DNA from: Candidatus Magasanikbacteria bacterium CG_4_10_14_0_2_um_filter_33_14
Lineage (GTDB): Bacteria; Patescibacteriota; Patescibacteriia; Magasanikbacterales; UBA922
DNA: 38,379 nucleotides
NCBI GenBank assembly: GCA_002793035.1
Contig: PFPL01000059.1
Location: 1 to 38,379, forward strand
Direction of reading: 5' to 3'
Within the stretch, counting starts at the first letter, position 1. Every line of letters begins with the position of its first letter. The notes beneath the pieces are model-generated. The model searched no databases. It was given only the letters and a program-made list of their open reading frames with translations, and had not been told where the DNA came from. Both the position numbers and the translations under genes were made by a program. Of the stretch, positions 31,305 through 38,379 are shown one piece after another.

Positions 31305-31766
31305 TTACTCCACAAGTATCATTTTGTCCCCTATCTTGAGTTCATATGCCTCTGACCACCCCGCAGGCACTTCTAGGACCATATCGGCATCAATGCGAGG
31401 ACGATAGATAGTATACTCACCGTCCTGCTTACCAGGTTCTATAGCTACATTTGGCGCAAAATCTACCACCACTCCTTTGGCAAACCAAATAATATCAATA
31501 GGGAAACTCATATCACGCATTACAAAAGCATGTTTGTCTAATAAAGAAAAAGGAAATACCATACCATCATAAGGATAAAGACTTTCTCTTCCTCCCAATC
31601 CTTTGTGATGACGATAGATACTATCTGCTACTAGGATATCTAAGGTCTGTCCTTTTAACTCTACCTGAGCTGTCGGCCAATGAAATCTCTGCCAAAAAAA
31701 TAAAAATACCGCGGCTACAACAAAAATTATCAGAAAATAAAATTTGAAATTGTTTTTTTTCTCCAT
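31305..31766 (-). CDS. DUF192 membrane-anchored protein
   Basis: A 153-residue protein with one N-terminal membrane segment (about 8-25) and an external DUF192 domain. Domain blocks: LDILVADSIYRHHKGLGGRE, DGMVFPFSLLDKHAFVMRDM, SFPIDIIWFAKGVVVDFAPN and LEVPAGWSEAYELKIGD. The usual Trp-Met of the FWMKNT motif is Val-Met here (AFVMRDM). The family function is unknown. There is a 98-bp gap to the WecA/MraY-family gene upstream, which holds an AT-rich hairpin. The stop lies just before the rplU promoter. Confidence 0.88.
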   Translation of the reverse strand: MEKKNNFKFYFLIIFVVAAVFLFFWQRFHWPTAQVELKGQTLDILVADSIYRHHKGLGGRESLYPYDGMVFPFSLLDKHAFVMRDMSFPIDIIWFAKGVVVDFAPNVAIEPGKQDGEYTIYRPRIDADMVLEVPAGWSEAYELKIGDKMILVE

Positions 31767-31812
31767 ATATAATTGATTTTATTATACTTTTACTTTCCTA
31801 TTTTTCTTGAGG

Positions 31813-31836
31813 AAAAAACTTACTAACAAGTTTTTT
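31813..31836. terminator. AT-rich hairpin, probable terminator
   Basis: A perfect 9-bp stem AAAAAACTT/AAGTTTTTT with a 6-nt loop, 29 nt after the WecA/MraY-family stop codon on the minus strand. The stem is weak but ends in T-runs in both directions. Confidence 0.5.
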
Positions 31837-31865
31837 ATATTAATAAATTTATTATATAAAAACAT

Positions 31866-32939
31866 TCAGCAATCATCATTCCTCATTCCCTTCTTACTAA
31901 ACCATACTCCTAATAACAACATTATAACAAAAAGAAGAATAAGAGCAAAAAGTTTTTGTTTACTCTGTAAAAAAAGAGCAGACAAACCAAATAAAAAAGA
32001 AATACTATAAAACAATAATACAGCTTGTTTCTGACTAAGACCACTTTCTACCAGACGAAAGTGTAAATGTTCACTATCCCCCATATAAATTGGCGTTTTC
32101 TTTTGAACTCTTTTTACAATTACACGAGCGACATCCAAAACAGGTATAGCCATCACCAAAAGTGTAATAGCAAATTTACCACCAGAAATAATAGCCAAAG
32201 AACCAATTAAAAAACCAGTAAGTAGACTACCACCTTCTCCCAAAAATATTTTTGCCGGGAACCAATTCCAAACCAAAAACCCCAAAGTAGCTCCTGCTAA
32301 AATAATGGCGAGCATCGCTACATCTGGCTGAAACCATTGCGCTTGTAGAGCAAAGAAAAAAATAACAAAAGCACCAATACTAACAATACCAGAAACAAGA
32401 CCATCCAAACCATCCAAAAATTTGGTAGTAAACATCATCCCCATGAGCCATAAAAAAACCAATAAGTCAGCAACAACAACGATAGTCCCCAAATCACCAA
32501 AATGTATCTGCCAAAAATCCAACCTAATAGCTCCACCAAAAGGACTAGAAATAATATGAGGACCAATACCTGCCAAAATAATAGACAAGGCTGCTAAAAC
32601 AGGAAATATTATTTGTACTTTAGCTTTTAAATTATATTTATCATCTAATATACCACCACCTACTAAAATAAGACTTCCCAAAAATAATCCCACCAAATTT
32701 CTACCCACTATTTCATAAGTAAAATTGTCTGCAAAAATCCAAGCTATCAAAACTGACAAGAAAAAACTAAAAAAAATCGCCAAACCGCCACCAAGAGCAA
32801 TAGTCTTTTTGTGAATCTTTCTTTTTTCTTTGCCAGCTTTGTCGACTATACCAAATTTTCTCATGAAAATAGCCAAAAAAAATGTCGTAATAACAGAGAC
32901 ACCAAAAGTAAAAATAAAGTAAAATAAATAAGTCAGCAT
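31866..32939 (-). CDS. WecA/TagO-like undecaprenyl-phosphate sugar-1-phosphate transferase
   Basis: A 357-residue polytopic membrane enzyme of the MraY/WecA superfamily, loading a GlcNAc-1-phosphate or similar onto undecaprenyl phosphate to start a surface glycan. About ten or eleven hydrophobic helices are visible. Cytosolic motifs: GGGILDDKYNLKAK (the DD motif), TKFLDGLDGLVSG, NWFPAKIFLGEGGSLLTGF and DSEHLHFRL. The last resembles the HLHHRL motif of WecA/TagO rather than MraY. The usual GD-x-GS is GEGGS here, replacing a conserved Asp by Glu. This is the only gene in the window ending in TGA. It has an extended -10 promoter and could prime the polysaccharide made by the 9-25 kb region; that link is inference. 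Confidence 0.88.
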   Translation of the reverse strand: MLTYLFYFIFTFGVSVITTFFLAIFMRKFGIVDKAGKEKRKIHKKTIALGGGLAIFFSFFLSVLIAWIFADNFTYEIVGRNLVGLFLGSLILVGGGILDDKYNLKAKVQIIFPVLAALSIILAGIGPHIISSPFGGAIRLDFWQIHFGDLGTIVVVADLLVFLWLMGMMFTTKFLDGLDGLVSGIVSIGAFVIFFFALQAQWFQPDVAMLAIILAGATLGFLVWNWFPAKIFLGEGGSLLTGFLIGSLAIISGGKFAITLLVMAIPVLDVARVIVKRVQKKTPIYMGDSEHLHFRLVESGLSQKQAVLLFYSISFLFGLSALFLQSKQKLFALILLFVIMLLLGVWFSKKGMRNDDC

Positions 32940-32955
32940 ATAGTTTATAAGAGGA

Positions 32956-32983
32956 ATTATAGCAAATACAGATAAAAAAACAA
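32956..32983 (-). promoter_or_regulatory. Promoter for the WecA/MraY-family gene
   Basis: Minus-strand TTGTTT (plus 32978-32983), a 16-nt spacer, and TATAAT (plus 32956-32961) preceded by TGC, an extended -10. The -35 lies in the stem of the upstream terminator. Confidence 0.6.
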
Positions 32984-33006
32984 CCTTTACAAAGATTGTT
33001 TTTTAT
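32974..33006 (-). terminator. Terminator of the Clp-like ATPase gene
   Basis: Stem AAAAACAA-CTTT/AAAG-TTGTTTTT (one mismatch) with flanking A/T runs, 10 nt after the ATPase stop codon. Confidence 0.7.
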
Positions 33007-33015
33007 TTAAATTTT

Positions 33016-35763
33016 TTAACGTTCTATTTTTATTTGACAAGCTTCTCCTAATACGATGATATCTCTCCTTTGCAATTTATTTTGTAAGATAAGTTCAGCC
33101 AATCTATTTTCTACTCTATCTTGAATAGCTCTACGCATAGGACGAGCACCAAATTCAGGATCAAAGCCTACATCAGCCAAAGCTTCCAAAGCAGCCTCTT
33201 CCACTCGCAATTCTACACCTCTATTTTCCAAATCTCTAGCAACACCTTTGAGCATGATTTCAGCTATTTGTTTAATTTCAGATCTAGTCAAAGACTTGAA
33301 TAATACGATAGCATCAAAACGATTGAGAAATTCTGGACGATAATATTGCATCAATTCACCATGTATCAGATTTTCTCTTATTTTGTCCATATCTACTCCA
33401 GAACTAATTTGAGATTGAACATAACTTGTACCAGCATTAGAAGTAGCAATAATAATAGTATTGGTAAAATCAACCACTCTACCCACACTATCTGTCAAAC
33501 GACCATCATCAAAAACTTGCAAAAATAGATTGAGCACATTTTTGTCAGCTTTTTCAAGCTCATCCAAAAGTAAAAGTGAAAAAGGATTTTGACGAACAGC
33601 CTCGGTAAGAAGTCCTGTACCTTGCTGACCAGGCTGACCTATCATTCTATAAATACTGGTACTATCTTGATATTCACTCATATCCATTCTAATCATACGT
33701 TCTTCTCCACCAAAATACACTTCGGCAATAGTCTTAGCCAATTCTGTTTTACCCACACCAGTAGGACCCAAGAAAAGGAAGTTGGCAATCGGTCTTTTTT
33801 GAGATCTCATCTCAGCACGAGCACGACGCAAAGCATTGGCAACCAATTCTACAGCGATATCTTGACCAATCACACGCTTATGCATTTCTTGTTCAAGACG
33901 AAGCAATTTTTGAGATTCATTTTCGGTAATACTTGCCACGGGGACACCTGTCTTACCCGATACCACTTCACCCACATCATCTCCCTTGACCAAACTATGT
34001 TGTCCTTTTTTATTACGAACAAAACTACCGACTTCAGACAAAAGAGAGATAGCACTTTCAGGTAAATTTTGATCAAAGAAAAATTTGTCAGCCAAAGTTA
34101 CACATTTGTCCAAAGAATCATAAGAAAAAAATATTTTATTTCGATATTCTACTTCACCTGCTTTTGACTGCAATACTCTGATAGCCTGATCTTCATTCAT
34201 TTCTTTGATACTTACCTTATTAAACACTGTACCTATTTCACTATTTACAATATTTCGATTGAAACCTTCAGGCAAAGAGGTCGCAAACATAGTAAATCGT
34301 CCACTAGACAAATATTCAGCCAAAGTTTCAGAAATATCGAGAGTTTCCCCTTGTCCATTTGCCATACCTGTCAAATCATGCAAATTGTTGATAAACAAAA
34401 TAATATTTTTAGCTCTAGAGACTTCATTCATTATGTTTATAAGTCTTTCTTGTGCTCCCGAAACAGTAGTACCAGCAATAAGAGATGATGTAGAAATCTG
34501 AATAAATCTTTTATCCAATAATTTGGCAGGAGCATTGCCGGCAATCATCTTTTGTACGACACCTTCTATAATTGCCATCTTACCCACACCGTGTTCACCT
34601 ACCAAAATCACATTTTCTCGACCAGCTTCAATAATATTAAATATTTCTTCTATTTCTTTGTCACGAGCTACGCATTGATCCAAATGACCATATTTTGCAT
34701 AGAGTGTCAGGTCTTTACTATAATGATTTAGATAAGGTGTGGCCACAGCAGTCATGGCTTTGTCCATACCGTATTTACTCACTCCACTAGCTGCTTTTCT
34801 AAATTTACGATATTCGTCATACAAATATTCACGCATACGCACCCACTCGACGACATTGTTCAGTTTTTTGTTTTCCACTTCTAGATCATAAAGCATTTCT
34901 TGTAAAATTTCCGATTGTCTAACAGTAGCTAATAATATTTCACTAGTACGAACAAGACTATCTTTCAATTCATAACTTGTTTCAAAAGCATTGAATACTA
35001 TTTGCCAAAAATCATCACCAAAATAATGGCTATCATCTTGCAAAGTATTATCTTTGAGCATCGTCAATAGATTACCACGCAAAGATTTTACCGAAATTCC
35101 TAGACGCACAAAAATACCAATTATTTCATTGTAAGATAATAAAGTATAAAAAAGATGAATAGGTGTAATAAAATGACTTTTGTTTTCTCTGGCAAGTAAA
35201 TAACTCTTTTGTAACACCTCAAGAGCATTCTCACTTAAATAATTACTTACATCTAATTTTTTCTTGTGTACGATACTTTTTATTTCATTCCAATTAGCAT
35301 CGCCCAAAGGTTCCTCATGTAAATTTTTTTCCAAAAATTTATAATCCAATTCTTCTTGGTGTACTTTTCTCACAAGCACACGATAATAAAAATAAGATAA
35401 AGCAATAAACCCCAACCAAAATAATAATCTAATTTTTTCTTTTTCATCCAACCAAAAAGAAACAGTAAAAAGTTTGTCAAAATTTTTGTCAGTTTCCCAA
35501 ATACTCAATAAAAATAAAGCAAAAAAACTAAGGGCAAAAAACAAAGAACCAAGTATTCTAAACCAATTCAATATTTTACGAGCGGACTTGAGCTTTATAT
35601 TATATAATGTAAGTGAATGTCCAAAATATAAGAATAGATTATTGAAAACAAAGCCGCTATGCATCTTACGACAATTTACACATTTACTAAAATTCACATA
35701 TCCTGTGCCATGACATTTTTCACAAACTTTAATATCTAAATTTTTATTTTTTACAAATAACAT
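33016..35763 (-). CDS. Membrane-tethered Clp-like AAA+ ATPase with an N-terminal zinc finger
   Basis: A 915-residue protein of the ClpA/B/C class with an unusual front end. Residues 14-31 hold CEKCHGTG and CVNC, half of a DnaJ-type zinc module. Two membrane helices follow (about 67-89 and 111-130), then a degenerate Clp N domain (about 170-310). The first AAA+ domain looks catalytically dead: Walker A GEHGVGKM (389-396) lacks the Thr/Ser, and Walker B is LFINNLHD (456-463) instead of FIDE. The second is intact: GPTGVGKT (666-673), LLLLDELEKA (730-739), TSNAG, the arginine finger in FLNRFD, and GARPMRR. No ClpP-docking IGF/LGF loop and no ClpB-type middle domain are seen. It is probably a membrane unfoldase or remodeller working without ClpP. 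It follows a small membrane protein gene. Confidence 0.9.
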   Translation of the reverse strand: MLFVKNKNLDIKVCEKCHGTGYVNFSKCVNCRKMHSGFVFNNLFLYFGHSLTLYNIKLKSARKILNWFRILGSLFFALSFFALFLLSIWETDKNFDKLFTVSFWLDEKEKIRLLFWLGFIALSYFYYRVLVRKVHQEELDYKFLEKNLHEEPLGDANWNEIKSIVHKKKLDVSNYLSENALEVLQKSYLLARENKSHFITPIHLFYTLLSYNEIIGIFVRLGISVKSLRGNLLTMLKDNTLQDDSHYFGDDFWQIVFNAFETSYELKDSLVRTSEILLATVRQSEILQEMLYDLEVENKKLNNVVEWVRMREYLYDEYRKFRKAASGVSKYGMDKAMTAVATPYLNHYSKDLTLYAKYGHLDQCVARDKEIEEIFNIIEAGRENVILVGEHGVGKMAIIEGVVQKMIAGNAPAKLLDKRFIQISTSSLIAGTTVSGAQERLINIMNEVSRAKNIILFINNLHDLTGMANGQGETLDISETLAEYLSSGRFTMFATSLPEGFNRNIVNSEIGTVFNKVSIKEMNEDQAIRVLQSKAGEVEYRNKIFFSYDSLDKCVTLADKFFFDQNLPESAISLLSEVGSFVRNKKGQHSLVKGDDVGEVVSGKTGVPVASITENESQKLLRLEQEMHKRVIGQDIAVELVANALRRARAEMRSQKRPIANFLFLGPTGVGKTELAKTIAEVYFGGEERMIRMDMSEYQDSTSIYRMIGQPGQQGTGLLTEAVRQNPFSLLLLDELEKADKNVLNLFLQVFDDGRLTDSVGRVVDFTNTIIIATSNAGTSYVQSQISSGVDMDKIRENLIHGELMQYYRPEFLNRFDAIVLFKSLTRSEIKQIAEIMLKGVARDLENRGVELRVEEAALEALADVGFDPEFGARPMRRAIQDRVENRLAELILQNKLQRRDIIVLGEACQIKIER

Positions 35764-35778
35764 AAATAAATTCCTAAT

Positions 35779-36150
35779 TTAAGAATTTGAGATAAGAGAA
35801 ATAAAAGAATCAACAAACATAAAAATAACAAACATAGGCAACAAAATCCAAATAAAAAACAAAACAACAACAAGAATCAACCATATAAAAAGGCCAATAC
35901 TTCTAAAAATAAAATTGAAAAAACGCATCATGAAACTAACCAGACGTCCTTGAAAATCAGATTGTCCAAACATTGGCACAAAAATATTTTTCAACCAAAG
36001 TCCAGGTGCGAGCATAGCATTCACATCTCTCACCAAAGCTACACAAAAAAGCAAGGCTCTTCGTGCACCATCGCTATACCACCAAATTGGGAAATATACT
36101 ATGTCCCACAATAGCTCTAATAACATTCTTTGTAAAAGAATCAAAAACAT
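35779..36150 (-). CDS. Small hypothetical membrane protein
   Basis: A 123-residue protein with a hydrophobic N-terminus (MFLILLQRMLLELLWDIVYF) and a long hydrophobic C-terminal half (FIFRSIGLFIWLILVVVLFF and onward), probably two or three membrane segments. The middle, GARRALLFCVALVRDVNAML and NIFVPMFGQSDFQGRLVSFM, is amphipathic. It is not recognised. It is 15 nt upstream of the Clp-like ATPase gene on the same strand, so the two are probably co-transcribed. A partner or membrane adaptor for the ATPase is an attractive guess. Confidence 0.8.
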   Translation of the reverse strand: MFLILLQRMLLELLWDIVYFPIWWYSDGARRALLFCVALVRDVNAMLAPGLWLKNIFVPMFGQSDFQGRLVSFMMRFFNFIFRSIGLFIWLILVVVLFFIWILLPMFVIFMFVDSFISLISNS

Positions 36151-36170
36151 ACCAAAAGTAAATTTTAATA

Positions 36171-36235
36171 AAAACTAATAATTAGTAATTAATAATTGTT
36201 AATTGTTAATTGTTAATTGTTAATTGTTAATTGTT
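36171..36235. repeat. Heptamer tandem array (AATTGTT)
   Basis: Six exact copies of AATTGTT in a row at 36194-36235, preceded by degenerate TAATTA words from about 36171. It lies between the small membrane protein gene and the mra operon terminator. This is the only perfect tandem among the word arrays, suggesting recent slippage. Confidence 0.9.
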
Positions 36236-36249
36236 CTAATTATACCACA

Positions 36250-36282
36250 AAAATAAAAAACACGTAACTAATTTGTTACGTG
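36250..36282 (-). terminator. Terminator of the mraZ-rsmH operon
   Basis: Minus-strand stem CACGTAAC/GTTACGTG (plus 36261-36268, 36275-36282), a 6-nt loop, then a T-rich tail. It lies 46 nt after the ftsL-like stop. Confidence 0.9.
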
Positions 36283-36327
36283 AATGATTTTTTGAAATTT
36301 CTTACCTACCTTGGAATAGATAAATTT

Positions 36328-36672
36328 TTAACGACGTGCCACAGCTCCATCCAATACTTGCAAATATTCTACATCAGTCACCGCTACAAGGTCTGTGTCT
36401 GAAATTCTCTCTTGCAAACTTTGCATAGATTTCAATTTGGCAATTTGTACATCCATTTTTCTATTTTCATATTCAAGAGTACTTACAGTATGTTCCAAAT
36501 CACTAATGGTATAACCTTTGGTAGAAACAGAAGTCGTTTTCAATATATACAAAATACCAAATAAAACAACAAAAACACCTAAAGATAAACGAAAAGAAGT
36601 ACTAAATAATAATTTATTCAATGCTTCCTTTTTTTGAAGTAATGTTTGTTTTCTTTCTATATAAGAATTCAT
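36328..36672 (-). CDS. FtsL-like division protein candidate
   Basis: A 114-residue single-span membrane protein with a short basic cytosolic N-terminus, one membrane helix (about 28-46), and an external coiled coil (about 56-90: TISDLEHTVSTLEYENRKMD, VQIAKLKSMQSLQE). Size, topology and position directly after mraZ and rsmH match FtsL, which joins FtsB and FtsQ in the divisome. FtsL sequences are too variable for certainty. No penicillin-binding protein (ftsI) gene follows; the operon ends in a terminator. A 131-bp gap with a word-array hairpin separates it from rsmH. Confidence 0.65.
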   Translation of the reverse strand: MNSYIERKQTLLQKKEALNKLLFSTSFRLSLGVFVVLFGILYILKTTSVSTKGYTISDLEHTVSTLEYENRKMDVQIAKLKSMQSLQERISDTDLVAVTDVEYLQVLDGAVARR

Positions 36673-36715
36673 AAGTGACAGGCTGATGAAATAAATACGT
36701 TTTTATATCAATCTA

Positions 36716-36782
36716 ACATTCGAATTACGAATACTTGCGAATATACGAATTCGCAGATTCGTAAGATTTCGTAATTCAAATG
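36716..36782. repeat. Word-array hairpin, family D (CGAATTA words)
   Basis: The left arm (36716-36752) and right arm (36754-36782) are made of CGAATTA/CGAATACTT and ATTCGTAA/TTTCGTAATT words. They pair into a hairpin of about 25 bp with small bulges, between rsmH and the ftsL-like gene. Confidence 0.75.
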
Positions 36783-36803
36783 TAATGATAAATTAAAATA
36801 TTT

Positions 36804-37790
36804 CTAAATCTTCTCAATCACCCGTAATTTGGCGCTACGTGCGCGAGGATTTTGTTCTCGCTCTTCCTCACTACAAATGACAGGTTTTTTAGTGATGATT
36901 TTAATTGTTTTATTATTTTGTGATTTGAAATAATGTTTGACTATAGAATCTTCAATCGAGTGAAAAGTGATAACAGCTAGTCTTCCACCACTCTTCAAAA
37001 CTTCTATAGCCTGTGGCAAAACTCTTTCTATTACACCAAGTTCATCGTTGACTGCAATACGCAAGGCTTGAAATACTTTGGTAGCCGGGTGCAATCCTCC
37101 CACCCAAGGGATTCTTTGTTCAGCTTGTCCCGACTCAGTCGGGATTTTCAATTTTTTTCTATAAACATCTAATATCACATCTACTAAGTCTCCAACTGTT
37201 TCTATTGGGAAAGCTTGTCTTTTTTCGACAATTGCTTCCGCAATTTCTTTACTTAGATTTTCTTCTCCATATTTTCGAAACATTTCAGACAAACCTTCGA
37301 CATCTTTGTGGTCAATCAGCTCAGCAGCGCTACATGGTCCATAAATCGGTCTTCCATCTGGTGTGAGAGGCGGACTGACCGCTTCATGCATACACTTGAG
37401 ATAAGTATCATAGCGCATGTCGAGTGGTTCATCGGTTTTGAGGAAACTAAATCCCCTACCACGTTCTTCGAACTGCGGACTAGACCAACCGTAATCCATC
37501 AAAATTCCATCAACATTGTCAAATTTATTTTCTTTGACAATATTTCTCAAATTTTCAAAATTATCACGAGCAAATACTACACGCTCATCGAACTTATACA
37601 AAAATTGTTTCGTGCGCAAAATTGCTTCAGCATCTGCATCAATACCAAGTAATTTTCCATCTGGACTTGTAAGTTCCAAAATCTTTTCAGCATGTCCAGC
37701 ATCTCCTAGTGTACAATCAATAATATTCTTCCCTGCTTCCAGGTTTAGAGCTTCTAGAACTTCTTGTAATAATACAGGTACGTGTCTCAT
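36804..37790 (-). CDS. rsmH: 16S rRNA (cytosine-1402-N4) methyltransferase
   Basis: RsmH (MraW) methylates C1402 in the decoding centre using S-adenosylmethionine. The 328 residues begin MRHVPVLLQEVLEALNLEAG. The SAM site IIDCTLGDAGHAEKIL differs slightly from the usual DATLGGGGHS, and LLGIDADAEAI follows. GILMDYGWSSPQFEERGRGF corresponds to LDLGVSSxQLDxxxRGFSF with Tyr-Gly-Trp in place of Leu-Gly-Val. The late motifs FQALRIAVNDELG and GGRLAVITFHSIEDSIVKHY are intact. An insertion near residues 140-155 (TPDGRPIYGPCSAAE) is noted. It lies between mraZ and the ftsL-like gene in the classic order, with the family A copy 4 hairpin in the mraZ-rsmH gap. Confidence 0.96.
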   Translation of the reverse strand: MRHVPVLLQEVLEALNLEAGKNIIDCTLGDAGHAEKILELTSPDGKLLGIDADAEAILRTKQFLYKFDERVVFARDNFENLRNIVKENKFDNVDGILMDYGWSSPQFEERGRGFSFLKTDEPLDMRYDTYLKCMHEAVSPPLTPDGRPIYGPCSAAELIDHKDVEGLSEMFRKYGEENLSKEIAEAIVEKRQAFPIETVGDLVDVILDVYRKKLKIPTESGQAEQRIPWVGGLHPATKVFQALRIAVNDELGVIERVLPQAIEVLKSGGRLAVITFHSIEDSIVKHYFKSQNNKTIKIITKKPVICSEEEREQNPRARSAKLRVIEKI

Positions 37791-37797
37791 ATTTCAT

Positions 37798-37884
37798 AAG
37801 CTTACAAGGCCTACAAGGCTTACCAGGCTTACATATTTTGGCTTTGTGAGCCTTGTAAGCTTTGTAAGCTTCGTGAGCCTTTGG
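37798..37884. repeat. Word-array hairpin, family A copy 4
   Basis: The left arm (37798-37832, words GCTTACAAG, GCCTACAAG, GCTTACCAG) and right arm (37841-37884, TTGTGAGCC TTGTAAGCT TTGTAAGCT TCGTGAGCC) fill the whole gap between mraZ and rsmH. It would be transcribed within the operon. Confidence 0.88.
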
Positions 37885-37885
37885 T

Positions 37886-38317
37886 TTAAACTCCCAAGTC
37901 AAACATTTGTTCTGCAATTTGATTACTCTCTGCTTCAGTACGTTTCTTATAATCTTCCCAATTTTTCTGATCCCACAATTCTAGACGGTTGTACAGACCG
38001 GCTACAATGATTTCTTTTTTGAGACCAGCAAAATTACGAAGATAATCTGGCAACACGATACGTCCTTGTTTATCTATTGTCACGTCCATGGCTCCGGCGA
38101 GCATGAGACGAGCGAAGGCACGACTATTGGCTTGTGAAAATGGCAAACTAGCGAGTTTGTCTGCAAGCACTTTCCACTCTGCCTTTGTGTACAAAAACAG
38201 ACAGTTATCTAGACCTCTAGTGACAACTGCACCTTTTGACAAATCAGTACGAAATTTTTTCGGGACGGCAAGGCGTCCTTTGTCATCTAGGTTGTGTAAG
38301 TATTCTCCTATCATCAT
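37886..38317 (-). CDS. mraZ: Transcriptional regulator MraZ
   Basis: MraZ is a double AbrB-fold DNA-binding protein that controls the division and cell wall cluster. The 143 residues have the two expected repeats, NLDDKGRLAVPKKFR and DKQGRIVLPDYLR, plus AGAMDVT before the second, LELWDQKNW at the end of the domain, and a helical tail. The start may be either of two adjacent ATGs (38317 or 38314). It heads the mraZ-rsmH-ftsL-like operon. MraZ normally represses its own promoter through repeats containing TGGG; none is seen in the 62 bp available upstream, only an AT-rich inverted repeat. Confidence 0.96.
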   Translation of the reverse strand: MMIGEYLHNLDDKGRLAVPKKFRTDLSKGAVVTRGLDNCLFLYTKAEWKVLADKLASLPFSQANSRAFARLMLAGAMDVTIDKQGRIVLPDYLRNFAGLKKEIIVAGLYNRLELWDQKNWEDYKKRTEAESNQIAEQMFDLGV

Positions 38318-38332
38318 AAAGATGTTTTTATA

Positions 38333-38359
38333 GATAAATAGACAAGCATTTTATTTATC
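38333..38359. promoter_or_regulatory. 8-bp dyad upstream of mraZ
   Basis: GATAAATA (38333-38340) and TATTTATC (38352-38359) form a perfect inverted repeat with an 11-nt spacer, 16 nt before the mraZ start. It could be an operator, or a weak terminator read on the plus strand (six Ts follow). Confidence 0.35.
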
Positions 38360-38379
38360 TTTTTTACCAGGCGAAGCTT

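Noticed and set aside
31866-31868. TGA recoded as glycine or tryptophan
   Set aside because: Only one gene ends in TGA and its product has a normal length. Long genes have no in-frame TGA, so the standard code fits.
33589-34065. Plus-strand ORF of 158 residues opposite the Clp-like gene
   Set aside because: It lies antisense to conserved AAA+ coding sequence, is His/Thr/Ser-rich, and matches nothing.
37717-37917. Small protein with Lys-Ala-Tyr repeats
   Set aside because: It is the 9-bp word array read as codons in a frame over rsmH and mraZ ends; there is no start signal or family.

Overview
The window is most likely a chromosomal segment of a Candidate Phyla Radiation bacterium (Patescibacteria, probably in or near Parcubacteria). 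The basis is an AT-rich genome, tightly packed genes with few recognisable Shine-Dalgarno sites, MraZ/RsmH and WecA-type envelope genes beside a CPR-style membrane AAA+ protein, a standalone riboflavin kinase, a PEGA-domain membrane protein, GxxExxY and S23-type four-helix-bundle proteins, and many GT2 enzymes. The standard code applies: long genes have no in-frame TGA. Nearly all stops are TAA, a few are TAG, and only one (the WecA/MraY-like gene) is TGA. The taxonomy is inference; no rRNA is present.

Layout. 1-6.6 kb: pyrG (cut by the left edge), a hypothetical protein with a duplicated motif, rplI, era, a DUF2202 lipoprotein, riboflavin kinase and an S41 protease. 6.6-9.3 kb: murA and, divergently, a PEGA protein. 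9.3-25.5 kb: a surface-polysaccharide region with rmlA, four GT2 glycosyltransferases, an asparaginase, a plant-like 3,5-epimerase/4-reductase, rmlB, two Nudix hydrolases, a HIT protein, two multi-spanning GT-C-like proteins, pgsA and a GT4 enzyme. RmlA, RmlB and the bifunctional enzyme would together make dTDP-L-rhamnose without separate RmlC and RmlD. 25.5-29.2 kb: dnaB, ybaB, a four-helix-bundle cassette, recR, a phosphodiesterase and a second, diverged recR 3' end. 29.3-30.9 kb: an accessory island of two GC-richer genes with strong signals and much RNA structure. 30.9-38.4 kb: rplU, DUF192, a WecA/MraY-family transferase, a membrane-tethered Clp-like ATPase and an mraZ-rsmH-ftsL-like operon.

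The most unusual feature is a set of intergenic arrays made from degenerate 7-9 bp words (GCTTACAAG, AAGAACT, AATTGTT and others), often arranged as long hairpins. Many begin at a stop codon or end just before a start codon. Two single-gene units are framed by such arrays as inverted repeats and sit between operon genes: the four-helix-bundle gene between ybaB and recR, and the GxxExxY gene between a GT2 gene and rmlA. Related solo arrays occur elsewhere. I propose these as minimal mobile cassettes with solo footprints.

No tRNA, rRNA, CRISPR array or classical insertion sequence was recognised. No gene-free stretch exceeds about 300 bases.
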